Positions 1 to 8,018 of a stretch of DNA of 26,928 bases are shown one piece after another. The notes below the pieces were generated by a model. The model was not told the origin of the DNA, searched no databases, and saw only the letters and a list, made by a program, of their open reading frames with translations. Location: the NCBI GenBank assembly GCA_910586845.1, contig CAJUJV010000056.1:1-26928 (forward strand). Direction: 5' to 3'. The position numbers were made by a program, and so were the translations under genes. The stretch's first letter is position 1, and every line of letters starts with the position of its first letter. This stretch comes from an uncultured Hungatella sp. (lineage in GTDB: Bacteria; Bacillota; Clostridia; Lachnospirales; Lachnospiraceae).

Positions 1-562
1 AATCAACTGGATTTTTCCCTTACGGTGTTCCTCCTTCTGATTGGACAGAATCCAGATGAATGTCCCAATCCCTGTGTTGTAGAACATATTCTCCGGCAAT
101 GCAATGATAGCCTCAACCAAGTCGTTCTCAATCAGATAGCGGCGTATCCTTTTTCATCTTTGCCACATTGTTCAGCAGGAAGAGCAACTGACCGTCGCTT
201 GTCCGTGGAATCATTGCCATCTGTTCGCCGCCTTCAAGATAGACATTAAAGCAGGTATCCAAAATCTCCTTTTTACCGCCCATTTTCTCCGCGTCAACCT
301 TCCGGCTTTTCCCGTAGGGAGGATTGGACAGCATAAAGTCGAATTGCCTTGTGGCGTTTCCGTCCAGGGAAAGCGTAGAACCATAGCTGATATGCTTCGC
401 CTGTTCCCCATCGCCTTTGAGCAGCATATCTGCCTTGCAGATTGCATATGTTTCGGGGTTCACTTCCTGTCCAAACAAATGGATAGACACATTCTTTTCA
501 TACTGCTGGGCAATTGCCAAAAGCCTGTCCTGTGCAACAGTAAGCATACTTCCTACACCACA
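1..562 (-). pseudogene. hsdM: HsdM (type I restriction-modification DNA methylase) remnant
   Basis: Remnant of the N6-adenine methyltransferase subunit of a type I restriction-modification system. Read on the minus strand, it begins in the AdoMet-binding motif (CGVGSMLTVAQ, normally preceded by DPA) and contains the catalytic NPPY motif in the phrase FMLSNPPYGKS, then GGEQMAMIPRTSDGQ. After KKDTPL the frame shifts at about 138-147 and the text resumes in another frame as RRYLIENDLVEAIIALPENMFY up to the window edge. The usual stretch of about 30 residues between these blocks (the IVEVHNGSSLF region) is missing. The first 150 or so residues are also missing, because the sequence changes abruptly to a LysR-like gene near 560. 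The C-terminus lies outside the window. With an N-terminal truncation, an internal deletion and a frameshift, it should not encode an active methylase. Family recognition is from memory of HsdM motifs. Confidence 0.85.
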
Positions 563-926
563 CTGTTCTATGACGAACTGCTTCTGGCGCTTCCCGAAGG
601 CCATGTCCTGGAATATCAGGCCAGGCAGACAGGGGACTCCTATCCATGGCTGGATCTGAATCTGCTGAAAGACGAGGTGTTCTTTCTCCAGTTTCCCACA
701 CAGAATATCAGAAAGTTTGTGGATAAAGTCTTTGTGTATTCCGGATTTGAGCCCAGACATGTTTTTTGGGAATAATATTGACGCAGGAGTGCAGATGGCG
801 GCTGAAGGGCTTGGAGCCGCCTTCACTCATAAGATCTTCAGCAAATCCTATTATTATGATAAAAAATTAACTATTACAAGGTGGGAGATCCCCAGGATAA
901 AATCCCTTTTCTCGCCCTGTATTTAA
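560..926 (+). pseudogene. LysR-type regulator, C-terminal fragment with frameshift
   Basis: Fragment of a LysR-family transcription regulator, covering only the second half of the substrate-binding domain. The readable text starts at FYDELLLALPEGH, a typical start of the effector-domain sub-lobe, and runs through LLKDEVFFLQFP and VDKVFVYSGFEPRHVFWE to a stop near 775. The continuation, NNIDAGVQMAAEGLGAAFTHK to the end at 926, is in another frame, so a frameshift lies at about 765-775 in a T/G/A-rich stretch. No helix-turn-helix is present. The 5' side abuts the HsdM remnant on the opposite strand at about 560-562. It is not expected to be functional. The effector and target are unknown. Confidence 0.7.
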
Positions 927-946
927 AAGGACTGCCGCCCCCATCT

Positions 947-1420
947 TTACATCTGCCTCAGAAGATTTACCATCTCAATGGCGGACAGGGCGCAGTCATA
1001 CCCCTTATTGCCGGCCTTGCTTCCGGCTCTGGCGATGGCCTGTTCGATATTCTCCGTCGTGATCACTCCGAACAGCACGGGAACTCCGGAAGACAGCCCC
1101 ACCTGAGCGATGCCCTTGGAGACCTCGCTGCACACATAATCATAATGGGTGGTATCCCCCCGGATCACGGCTCCCACGCAGATGACCGCATCATACTTTC
1201 CGGAGCGGGCCATCCTGGCTGCTGTAACCGGGATCTCAAAAGCCCCGGGAACCCAGGCCGCTGTAATATTCTCCTCATTAACTCCGTGGCGGACCAGTCC
1301 ATCCACGGCGCCGCCAAGAAGCTTGTTGACAATGATCTCATTAAACCGGGAAGCCACGATGCCCACTGTCATCCCCTCCGGCGCAACAACTTTACCTTCC
1401 AGAATCTTAATCTCTCTCAT
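947..1420 (-). CDS. ribH: 6,7-dimethyl-8-ribityllumazine synthase
   Basis: Lumazine synthase, the penultimate step of riboflavin synthesis. It condenses 5-amino-6-ribitylamino-uracil with 3,4-dihydroxy-2-butanone 4-phosphate in the cytoplasm. The 157-residue product has the usual family length. It shows the N-terminal VGIVASRFNEIIV block, the WVPGAFEIP substrate loop, and the GAVIRGDTTHYDYV block that contributes phosphate binding and the catalytic histidine, followed by VPVLFGVITTEN. The start is preceded by AAAAGGAG at good spacing. It is the last gene of the rib operon, 77 bp after ribBA, with a small hairpin between them. I see no convincing terminator directly after it. Confidence 0.96.
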   Translation of the reverse strand: MREIKILEGKVVAPEGMTVGIVASRFNEIIVNKLLGGAVDGLVRHGVNEENITAAWVPGAFEIPVTAARMARSGKYDAVICVGAVIRGDTTHYDYVCSEVSKGIAQVGLSSGVPVLFGVITTENIEQAIARAGSKAGNKGYDCALSAIEMVNLLRQM

Positions 1421-1473
1421 TTTTGAAGTCTCCTTTTCTTATATATAATCCGTACTCATTGAAACTCTATGCC

Positions 1474-1492
1474 GGCGGCTGTATCTGCCGCC
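1474..1492 (-). other. Small hairpin between ribBA and ribH
   Basis: A perfect 6-bp GC stem, GGCGGC and GCCGCC, around a 7-nt loop lies just after the ribBA stop codon. It has no T-run on the minus strand, so it is unlikely to be an intrinsic terminator. It could act as an mRNA-stabilising or processing structure inside the operon. The function is inference. Confidence 0.4.
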
Positions 1493-1497
1493 ATTGA

Positions 1498-2709
1498 TCA
1501 AACTACAATTTTCTGAAAAATGTGCCCCATTTTCTCTCTTTTGGTCCTCATATACACCACATCATACTCCTGTGGAGCGATCTCGATGGGCACCCGTTTT
1601 GTGATTGTCAGCCCGAATCCTTCCAGTCCGTAGATCTTCTCCGGGTTATTGGTCAGGAGCCTGAGAGATTTCACTCCCAGGTCGGACAGGATCTGTGCTC
1701 CCACCCAGTATTCTCTCAGATCAGGGGCGAAGCCGAGGCGGATATTGGCCTCCACCGTATCCAAACCCTGTTCCTGAAGCTTGTAGGCCTTTAATTTGTT
1801 GATCAGTCCGATACCCCGTCCTTCCTGACGCATATAGAGGATAATACCCCGCCCTTCCTTTTCCACCATCTCCATGGCAGCCTGAAGCTGATTGCCGCAG
1901 TCGCACCGCAGAGAGCCGAAGGTATCTCCCGTAAGACACTCCGAATGAACACGGCAGAGCACATCTTCACCGTCGCCGATCTCTCCTTTTACCAGGGCCA
2001 CATGGTGTTCTCCGGTGATATCATTGACATAACCGAAGATTCGGAAATGTCCGTATCTGGTAGGCATATCTGCTGCCGCCTCGCAGACCACATGCTTCTC
2101 ATGGATCCGGCAGTAATTCTGGAGATCCTTTATGGTAATAAATGTAAGGCCGAACCGGTCCGCCAGTTCCCACAGCCGGGGAGTCCTCATCATGGTCCCG
2201 TCCTCATCCATGATCTCACAGCAGACGCCGCATTCTTTCAAACCTGCCAGGCGCATCAGGTCCACGGTAGCCTCTGTGTGGCCTCCCCTCACCAGCACGC
2301 CTCCCTTTCTGGCGATCAGGGGAAAAACATGGCCCGGACGGCGCAGATCTTCAGGCCGGGTGGTCTCATCCACACATTTCATCATGGTATAGGACCGCTC
2401 GGCGGCGGAAATACCTGTGGTGGTGTCCGCGTGGTCGACGGACACCGTAAAAGCGGTGCTGTGGTTGTCGGTATTTTCCGCTACCATGGGAGGCAGTCCC
2501 AGGCGGGAAGCCAGATTCTGGCTCATGGGCGTGCAGATCAGCCCCTTGCCGTGGCAGGCCATAAAGTTAATGTTGTCCTGGGTGGCGAACTCTGCGGCGC
2601 AGATCAGATCCCCCTCATTTTCCCGGTCCGGATCGTCTGTGACCAGAATCAGCTTTCCGTCCCGCAGATCTCTCAGTGCTTCTTCGATGGTATTGTAATC
2701 TCTGTTCAT
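1498..2709 (-). CDS. ribBA: Bifunctional DHBP synthase / GTP cyclohydrolase II
   Basis: Fused enzyme supplying both precursors of riboflavin. The N-terminal half (residues about 1-205) is 3,4-dihydroxy-2-butanone 4-phosphate synthase. It has the acidic loop DDPDRENEGD near residue 25 and HVFPL / RGGHTEATVDL near 127-150. The C-terminal half (about 206-403) is GTP cyclohydrolase II. It has the zinc cysteines in RVHSECLTGD and LRCDCGNQ (C258, C269, C271), the catalytic RQEGRGIGL, and LLTNNPEK. Length 403 is standard for RibBA. It lies 32 bp downstream of ribE and upstream of ribH in one transcription unit. The ATG is preceded by GGAGAAGCGAGAAT. Control is through the FMN riboswitch upstream of ribD. 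Confidence 0.97.
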   Translation of the reverse strand: MNRDYNTIEEALRDLRDGKLILVTDDPDRENEGDLICAAEFATQDNINFMACHGKGLICTPMSQNLASRLGLPPMVAENTDNHSTAFTVSVDHADTTTGISAAERSYTMMKCVDETTRPEDLRRPGHVFPLIARKGGVLVRGGHTEATVDLMRLAGLKECGVCCEIMDEDGTMMRTPRLWELADRFGLTFITIKDLQNYCRIHEKHVVCEAAADMPTRYGHFRIFGYVNDITGEHHVALVKGEIGDGEDVLCRVHSECLTGDTFGSLRCDCGNQLQAAMEMVEKEGRGIILYMRQEGRGIGLINKLKAYKLQEQGLDTVEANIRLGFAPDLREYWVGAQILSDLGVKSLRLLTNNPEKIYGLEGFGLTITKRVPIEIAPQEYDVVYMRTKREKMGHIFQKIVV

Positions 2710-2741
2710 ATTCTCGCTTCTCCTTTTTTCAAACTGCCTGT

Positions 2742-3425
2742 TCAGGACAGATATTCTTTCAGAAAATCCATGGTCAGTCCCGGAGAAGATTCCCCGGGGT
2801 TGTCTTTCGGGACCGCCGCCGTCTCTCTTACCTCCCGCCAGGGAGTGAGCAGCCGTTCCACATATTTTCCCACCACATCATTTTCCAGGTTCACGGCATC
2901 CCCCGGCTTTTTCTTCAGCAGAGTGGTTTCCTCCCCCGTGTGAGGGATCACGGAGACCTGAAAATCGCGGTCTGATACGGCTGCCACGGTCAGGCTGATG
3001 CCGTCTATGGCAACAGACCCCTTTTCGATAATGAGTCTCAGGATATCCGGACCGGCGGTGACGGTAACCCATACCGCATTTTCTTCCTTCCTGCAGGACC
3101 TTATAGTTCCGGTGCCGTCGATGTGGCCGGATACCAGGTGACCTCCGAATCTTCCGCCTGCATCCATAGCCCGCTCCAGATTGACCCTGTCTCCTCTGCG
3201 GAGATCTCCAAGATTGCTGCGGCGCACGGTCTCCGCCATAACGTCTGCCGTAAACCCGTCTCTCTGTAAAGATATCACAGTCAGGCATACTCCGTTGACC
3301 GCTATGCTGTCTCCGATTCTGGTTCCCTCCAGAACTTTTTTTGCATCTATGGTTATTTTACCGGAAGTGCCTGTGAGAGAAAGGGAACGGACGCTGCCCA
3401 GTTCCTCTATGATTCCTGTAAACAT
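2742..3425 (-). CDS. ribE: Riboflavin synthase, alpha subunit
   Basis: Last enzyme of riboflavin synthesis, which dismutates two molecules of 6,7-dimethyl-8-ribityllumazine. It begins with the canonical MFTGIIEELG and has two tandem lumazine-binding repeats. The first contains NGVCLTV and SGHIDGTGTI; the second contains GISLTV and VIPHT. At 227 residues it is slightly longer than the usual 200-220 because of a hydrophilic tail after the second repeat. Its ATG lies inside the 3' end of ribD (19-bp overlap), and its AGGAGG ribosome site is also inside ribD, which suggests translational coupling. In many Gram-negative papers the same enzyme is called RibC or RibE; the Bacillus name is used here. 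Confidence 0.96.
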   Translation of the reverse strand: MFTGIIEELGSVRSLSLTGTSGKITIDAKKVLEGTRIGDSIAVNGVCLTVISLQRDGFTADVMAETVRRSNLGDLRRGDRVNLERAMDAGGRFGGHLVSGHIDGTGTIRSCRKEENAVWVTVTAGPDILRLIIEKGSVAIDGISLTVAAVSDRDFQVSVIPHTGEETTLLKKKPGDAVNLENDVVGKYVERLLTPWREVRETAAVPKDNPGESSPGLTMDFLKEYLS

Positions 3426-4540
3426 CTGTCCTCACCTCCTGACATTTGCAAAACAAGATATTCCAGGAGAATATCTTCCCCCAGACGGGAAATTTTCTGC
3501 AGCTCCAACCTGACTGCCTGATCTGGAGTCTCCACGCCGATTCCCTCCACCGCGGTTCTGGCTCCGGTTCCGCCAAAAAGCTTTGGAGCCATGAATACCT
3601 TGACTTCGTGTACGATGCCGGCCCTTAAGGCGCTGTCGTTTAACTGTGCGCCGCCTTCCAGAAAGATGCTGTCGATCCCCTGGCTGCCCAGATATTCCAT
3701 GAGCTGCTTCAGATCGGTCCGTCCCCGGTCATCGGGCAGGGATATGATCTGAATTCCCATATCCTCCAGCTGTCTTTTCTTTATCTTCATCTCTTCCGTC
3801 ACCGCGCCGCAGGCCAAGATGGTCCGGTATTCTCCGGCTGTCCGGCAGATACGGCTGTCTGAGGGGATCCGCAGCCGGCTGTCGCAGATGATCCTCACCG
3901 GACTTTTTTTCCCTTCCAGCCGGACGTTGAGCAGAGGGTCGTCTGCCAGAACCGTGCCGATGCCTGCCATGATCCCCATGTAATTGTGGCGCATCTCATG
4001 GACCAGCTTTCGGGACCGCTCACCTGTGATCCAGCGGGAGGCGCCTGTTTTCGTACAGATCTTTCCGTCTGCGGTCATGGCGTATTTCATGACCACGTAG
4101 GGAGTCCCGGCAGTGATATAGTGAAAAAATACAGGATTGAGCCGGTCGCATTCTTCTCTCATAAAATCTTCTGTCACCCGGACTCCGGCCTGTCTCAGGA
4201 TACCGGCCCCTTTTCCCGCCACCCGGGGATTGGGATCTCTGGAGCCGATGACTACCCGGCTGATCTTCTGTTCCAGGATAGCTTCGGTGCAGGGAGGAGT
4301 TCTCCCATAGTGGCAGCAGGGCTCCAGGGTGACATAGAGGGTGGATCCTTCAGCATCCTCTGTGAGAGAGGCGATGGCATTGCGCTCCGCGTGAAGATCT
4401 CCGCATCGGGCATGGTATCCTTCTCCTATGATGCGGCCGTTTTTGACGATCACCGCTCCCACCACAGGGTTGGGGTTGGTCCATCCCCGGCCCTTTTCTG
4501 CCAGAAAAATGGCCCTCTCCATATAATCTCTGTCTGTCAT
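3407..4540 (-). CDS. ribD: Bifunctional pyrimidine deaminase / reductase RibD
   Basis: Carries out the second and third steps of riboflavin synthesis: deamination of the pyrimidine from GTP cyclohydrolase II, then side-chain reduction. The N-terminal cytidine-deaminase-type domain (about 1-145) has the zinc motif HAERNA with PCCHYGRTPPC. The C-terminal domain (about 146-365) is the NADPH-dependent reductase, with YVVMKYAMTADGKI, GIGTVLADDP and FLEGGAQLN. Length 377 is normal. The ATG has AAGGAGGAG just upstream. It is the first gene of the operon, behind a leader of more than 300 nt with an FMN riboswitch and two terminator-like hairpins. The 3' end overlaps ribE by 19 bp. Confidence 0.97.
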   Translation of the reverse strand: MTDRDYMERAIFLAEKGRGWTNPNPVVGAVIVKNGRIIGEGYHARCGDLHAERNAIASLTEDAEGSTLYVTLEPCCHYGRTPPCTEAILEQKISRVVIGSRDPNPRVAGKGAGILRQAGVRVTEDFMREECDRLNPVFFHYITAGTPYVVMKYAMTADGKICTKTGASRWITGERSRKLVHEMRHNYMGIMAGIGTVLADDPLLNVRLEGKKSPVRIICDSRLRIPSDSRICRTAGEYRTILACGAVTEEMKIKKRQLEDMGIQIISLPDDRGRTDLKQLMEYLGSQGIDSIFLEGGAQLNDSALRAGIVHEVKVFMAPKLFGGTGARTAVEGIGVETPDQAVRLELQKISRLGEDILLEYLVLQMSGGEDRCLQES

Positions 4541-4588
4541 GTGATCTCCTCCTTGTTATGATCATAAAAGCAGCAGAATATGAGGATG

Positions 4589-4622
4589 AAAAAATCCCTG
4601 TCAGAATAGCTTCTGCAGGGAT
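4589..4622 (-). terminator. Second terminator-like hairpin of the rib leader
   Basis: Read on the minus strand: ATCCCTG and CAGGGAT form a 7-bp stem, continued after a mismatch by AGAA/TTCT around a short loop, followed at once by TTTTTT. This fits an intrinsic terminator between the riboswitch and the ribD start, about 50 nt upstream of the ATG. It is separate from the terminator next to the aptamer at 4671-4704. Confidence 0.6.
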
Positions 4623-4670
4623 GTGATTTGTAATGGAAGTTATTGGAGAGAGACTGACCGGGCTGAAAAC

Positions 4671-4704
4671 AAAAAACTCTGAAACGGGAAATCCCGTCTC
4701 AGAG
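4671..4704 (-). terminator. Riboswitch-linked intrinsic terminator of the rib leader
   Basis: Read on the minus strand: CTCTGAGACGGG and CCCGTTTCAGAG form a 12-bp stem (one G-U pair) with an ATTT loop, followed by six T residues. It lies about 40 nt after the FMN aptamer, which is the standard position for the expression platform of a transcription-terminating FMN riboswitch. The competing anti-terminator was not worked out base by base. Confidence 0.82.
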
Positions 4705-4744
4705 CATATGTTTCGATCCGGCGGTACACAAAAACCGCCTGTCT

Positions 4745-4860
4745 CTCCTTCATCTTCTTTCATCCAGACTGTACTGTCGGCCCCGGAATCTCACCGGATC
4801 TGCCTTTCGGCTCGCGGGCTTTACCGCCGGTAGGGACTTGCACCCTGCCCTGAAGACTGC
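4745..4860 (-). promoter_or_regulatory. FMN riboswitch (RFN element)
   Basis: On the minus strand the conserved RFN blocks occur in order: CTTCAGGGCAGGGTG, then CCCTACCGGCGGTAAAGCCC with GCGAGC, then GATCCGGTGAGATTCCGG, then GGCCGACAGTACAGTC, then GGATGAAAGAAGATGAAG. The first and last blocks pair to close the P1 stem (CTTCA with TGAAG). These are the family's hallmark sequences. FMN binding is known to stabilise the aptamer and repress downstream rib genes. The element lies between a consensus promoter and ribD, followed by a terminator, so transcription attenuation is the likely mode. Confidence 0.96.
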
Positions 4861-4881
4861 TGTTTGGTTGTCAATGTGACC

Positions 4882-4910
4882 ATTATAGTACGGTTCCTCT
4901 GTGTTGTAAA
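4882..4910 (-). promoter_or_regulatory. Sigma-A type promoter of the rib operon
   Basis: On the minus strand TTTACA (4905-4910) and TATAAT (4882-4887) are separated by exactly 17 bp. The predicted transcription start falls about 15 nt before the FMN aptamer. The position and near-consensus boxes fit the rib operon promoter. The preceding lipoprotein gene on the same strand ends about 40 bp upstream without a visible terminator, so some read-through is possible. Confidence 0.8.
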
Positions 4911-4948
4911 GAGTTTTTTTGCGCGTTGGCTCTATCTGACGTTTTGCT

Positions 4949-6529
4949 CTATCCGAAAATCCTCCAGCCGCAGATGAAATTATTTCTCCACCAGGAGCTG
5001 AGAGAACGGTGGACCACCTTTCCGTTGCTGGACGAGGCGTCAATGACGGTTCCTCCGCCTGCAACGATACCTACGTGGCCGCTTACGACCACGATGTCTC
5101 CGGCCTGAAGATTATTGAAATTGGTGATCTTCGTGTATTTCCCCACGCTGCGCCAGCCTGAGGAAGTGATGTAGCTCTGACGGACTCCCGCCTGGTTCAG
5201 ACACCAGTATACAAAGCCGGAGCAGTCGAAGGAGTTGGGGCCTTTGGCGCCGTATACATAGGGACAGCCCAGCTTGGAACTGGCGATGGATATAAGAGTT
5301 CCCGCTCCGCCGCTGATATTGACGGTTCCTCCGCCCGAGGAAGTGCTGCCGGAAGAAGAGCCGCCGCCTCTGTTGGAAGAGCTGCCGCCTCCCGTGGCCG
5401 TGCCTCCGGTGGAACGGCGCACATTGCTGCCGGTCAGTTTGGCCATGGTCAGCATGCCCACGGAGCCGTCGCTGGAGAGACTGTTGTTCTTTTGAAAATT
5501 TTTTACTGCATTCTCTGTCACTTCACCGAAATACCCGGTTACATTGGCAGAGGCAAGATAGCCGTATTTGCTCAGCAGCTGCTGGACCCGCTCTACGCTG
5601 TCGCCCTGATCTCCCAGGGAGAGACCGTTGGGAACGGCATCGCCGCTGTTAAGGGCCGCCCTGGTGGAGGGTCCCAGATAACCGTCTACTACCAGGTCAT
5701 TTCTAGACTGAAACTGTTTTAAGGCAATGGATGTATCCAGTCCGTAGGCTCCGTCCGGGTCTGTAGTCAGATACCCCAGAAGTTTTAACCGCTCCTGAGC
5801 CGCCTGAACCACCTCGCTGCGGTCTCCGTATACCAGCAGATTGGGTTTGATCTCGTCGCTGTAAAGGAGATTCATGGTCTTCTGGCCTACCTTGCCGTCC
5901 TGTTCCAGATCGTTCATCTGCTGCAGTTTTTTCACGGCTTCCTCTGTCTTGTCGCCGAAATTGCCGGTGATCAGATCCTCCGTAGCCAGGTAGCCAAGTT
6001 CATAGAGACGGTTCTGGATCCGTCGGATATCCTCTCCCTGGTCTCCGTTTTTTGTGGCGTAGTATTTGGCCGCAGGATCCATGATGGCCTCCCAGGTGGA
6101 CGGACCGATGATGCCGTCCTGGGCCAGATTATTCTGCCTCTGAAAAGATTTTACGGCCGCCTGGGTCACGTTGCCGTAGTATTCCGTAGGTTCATCGTTA
6201 TCCATGAAACCCAGTTCCATAAGCCGTTCCTGGAGTTTGGCCACATTTTCGTGCTCCACGCCGATACGGTAATAGTCTGGTGCCGGTTCTGTCTCAGGCA
6301 CCGACAGATCTTTTAGGATGTCATATTCAGGACCTCCGGGGGTGATCCGCCCCACGCCCTCCAGCACTTCCTCCTGAGAAGAGCTTTCTTCTGTAATAAT
6401 ATTGACTTCCCGGGATTCTGAAGGCTGGGTGACCTGTCCCCGGTAGGCGGCGCTGTCGCAGCCGGACAGGAGCAGGGAGGCCAGGAGTAAAACGCCCGGA
6501 AAGGATCTTTTTCTGATGGTTATATTCAT
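4949..6529 (-). CDS. Lipoprotein with four peptidoglycan-binding repeats and NlpC/P60 hydrolase
   Basis: Predicted cell-surface murein endopeptidase of 526 residues. It has an N-terminal lipoprotein signal peptide (basic start, hydrophobic core, LLLSGC lipobox, lipid Cys24). Four PG_binding_1 repeats follow at about 84-150, 155-222, 230-295 and 300-367, each with a pattern like LQERLMELGF and AVKSFQRQNNL.QDGIIGPST. A Gly/Ser-rich linker runs from about 370 to 408. The C-terminal NlpC/P60 papain-like domain has catalytic Cys436 in FDCSGFVYW and His485 in SGHVGIV, with polar IDASSSN after it. NlpC/P60 enzymes commonly cleave D-gamma-glutamyl-meso-diaminopimelate bonds in stem peptides; the exact bond here is unknown. 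It stands alone with its own promoter. No terminator is visible before the rib promoter. Confidence 0.93.
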   Translation of the reverse strand: MNITIRKRSFPGVLLLASLLLSGCDSAAYRGQVTQPSESREVNIITEESSSQEEVLEGVGRITPGGPEYDILKDLSVPETEPAPDYYRIGVEHENVAKLQERLMELGFMDNDEPTEYYGNVTQAAVKSFQRQNNLAQDGIIGPSTWEAIMDPAAKYYATKNGDQGEDIRRIQNRLYELGYLATEDLITGNFGDKTEEAVKKLQQMNDLEQDGKVGQKTMNLLYSDEIKPNLLVYGDRSEVVQAAQERLKLLGYLTTDPDGAYGLDTSIALKQFQSRNDLVVDGYLGPSTRAALNSGDAVPNGLSLGDQGDSVERVQQLLSKYGYLASANVTGYFGEVTENAVKNFQKNNSLSSDGSVGMLTMAKLTGSNVRRSTGGTATGGGSSSNRGGGSSSGSTSSGGGTVNISGGAGTLISIASSKLGCPYVYGAKGPNSFDCSGFVYWCLNQAGVRQSYITSSGWRSVGKYTKITNFNNLQAGDIVVVSGHVGIVAGGGTVIDASSSNGKVVHRSLSSWWRNNFICGWRIFG

Positions 6530-6588
6530 AATTTTCTTTTGCTGTATATAAGATAAATGATTTAGTTATGTAACCCTGACAGATATTA

Positions 6589-6617
6589 ACTATATCATTA
6601 CAGATACTATATTGCAA
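6589..6617 (-). promoter_or_regulatory. Probable promoter of the NlpC/P60 lipoprotein gene
   Basis: On the minus strand TTGCAA (6612-6617) and TATAGT (6589-6594) are 17 bp apart, about 60 bp before the lipoprotein ATG. The stretch is A/T-rich and begins just after the TRAP-operon terminator, so the gene appears to be transcribed independently. Confidence 0.6.
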
Positions 6618-6629
6618 GTATTTATTGGG

Positions 6630-6686
6630 TACAAAACAAAAACACAGCCCCATACCTGTCCAGGCAGACCCGGTATGGAACTGTGT
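6630..6686 (-). terminator. Intrinsic terminator of the TRAP transporter operon
   Basis: On the minus strand ACACAG and CCATACC pair with GGTATGG and CTGTGT around a roughly 15-nt loop, followed by TTTTTGTTTTGT. The hairpin starts about 16 bp after the dctM stop codon. Both orientation and position fit termination of the dctPQM unit before the lipoprotein promoter. Confidence 0.85.
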
Positions 6687-6702
6687 TTTCAGATCTGTAT
6701 TT

Positions 6703-7992
6703 TCAGATGCTGTAACCAAGGAGCTGAGGCAGCCAGGTAGTCAGAGGGCTGAACAGGCTGATGGACAGCAGCACGATAACATTACAGATCAGATAGGGCA
6801 GCGCGCCCCTGAAAATCGCTATAATGGGCATTCGGTTGATCTTGTTGCAGGCGTTGAGACACATGCCTACAGGAGGAGTAACCAGGCCGATAGCCAGACC
6901 GGTGATCATCATGGCTCCGAACTGCAGCGCGGAAAATCCGTAATTCTGCATAACAGGGAGCATGATGGGGGTCAGCAGAAGAATAGCCGGACTCACGTCA
7001 ATAAAGGTTCCGATCATCAGGATCATGATACAGAATACCAGGGCTATGCCCCATGCGGGCATATTCAAACCGATGAAGAAATTGGCCACGATCTGAGGAA
7101 CCTTCTGCATGGTCAGCACCCAGGTAAAGATGGTGGTAAAGCCGATGATGATCATGATGGAGGAAGAAGAGATCAGAGTCTTCTTCAGGGCCTCCAGCAC
7201 GGCCTTCCAGGTCAGCTCCCGGTATACGAAGAAGCCGACGATAATGGAGTACAGAACAGCAACGCCGGCGCTCTCGGATGCCGTACATACGCCGAAGGAT
7301 ACACAGATGATGATGAACAGAGGCATCAGCAGGGCAGGGATACCGGAAAGGATGGCAGAGGCAAAGTCTCTGAACACAAAGGGAGTTCTCCTGGGATGCC
7401 AGCCTTTTCTGTGGCTGATCACATATACCATAATCAGCTGGGTCAGCCCGATCAGGATGCCAGGCACGGCGCCGGCCATAAACAGGGCGCCTACGGAAGC
7501 TCCGGAGATCATGGAGTACACGATCATGGGAGTAGAAGGCGGGATAATCATACCCATGGTGGAGGAGGCTACAGTGATGCCGGCAGAGGCATCCGGAGGA
7601 TATCCCAGATCCTCCATGGCAGGGATCAGGATACTGCCCAGTGCGGAGGTATCGGCTACGGAAGAGCCGGAGATCCCGCCGAAGATCATGGAAGCCACGA
7701 TATTGACCTCACCCAGTCCGCCGCGGATCGGTTTTAAAAGCTGCAGACAGAAATTGATGATCCTTTTGGTGATGCCGCCGGTATTCATCAGCTCTCCTGC
7801 CAGCATAAACAGGGGCATGGCGATCATCAGTTCACTGTAAGCGCCGTTCCAGACCCTCTGAGGAACCATGGACATGAAAGCAGGGACATTGGTTGAAATA
7901 TATGTAACGCAGGAGGCGCCGATGGCAAATGCCAGGGGCACTCCAAGTACTGCGAAGAAAATCAGCAGTATCAAAAGTATTATCATTGCCAT
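6703..7992 (-). CDS. dctM: TRAP transporter large permease subunit (DctM family)
   Basis: The 12-segment membrane subunit of a tripartite ATP-independent periplasmic-type transporter, which imports organic acids using an ion gradient. The 429-residue length is typical. Family hallmarks include the hydrophobic start with LGVPLAFAIG, then MPLFMLAGELMNTGG, GGISGSSVADTSALG, GYPPDASAGITVASSTMGMIIPPS, and near the end LITGLAIGLVTPPVGMCL-like text. An AAGGAG site lies upstream of the ATG, though rather far (about 14 nt). It follows dctQ by 26 bp and is the last gene before a terminator. The gene itself looks intact, but its substrate-binding partner dctP is damaged, so the transporter may be inactive. 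The substrate is unknown. Confidence 0.93.
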   Translation of the reverse strand: MAMIILLILLIFFAVLGVPLAFAIGASCVTYISTNVPAFMSMVPQRVWNGAYSELMIAMPLFMLAGELMNTGGITKRIINFCLQLLKPIRGGLGEVNIVASMIFGGISGSSVADTSALGSILIPAMEDLGYPPDASAGITVASSTMGMIIPPSTPMIVYSMISGASVGALFMAGAVPGILIGLTQLIMVYVISHRKGWHPRRTPFVFRDFASAILSGIPALLMPLFIIICVSFGVCTASESAGVAVLYSIIVGFFVYRELTWKAVLEALKKTLISSSSIMIIIGFTTIFTWVLTMQKVPQIVANFFIGLNMPAWGIALVFCIMILMIGTFIDVSPAILLLTPIMLPVMQNYGFSALQFGAMMITGLAIGLVTPPVGMCLNACNKINRMPIIAIFRGALPYLICNVIVLLSISLFSPLTTWLPQLLGYSI

Positions 7993-8018
7993 AACAGATA
8001 CTCAGCTCCTTTCCGGAC

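Noticed and set aside
1945..2943. 332-codon plus-strand frame opposite ribBA and ribE
   Set aside because: It spans two real genes and their junction on the other strand, has no ribosome site and no recognisable domains.
4929..4953. Direct repeat GCTCTATC twice, 9 bp apart, at the lipoprotein gene end
   Set aside because: Too short and isolated to be meaningful; one copy overlaps the stop codon.
6625..7737. Long plus-strand open frame (370 codons) opposite dctM
   Set aside because: It is antisense to a clear DctM gene, and the predicted product is a low-complexity His/Asp/Gly-rich text without family features, as expected from a shadow of hydrophobic codons.
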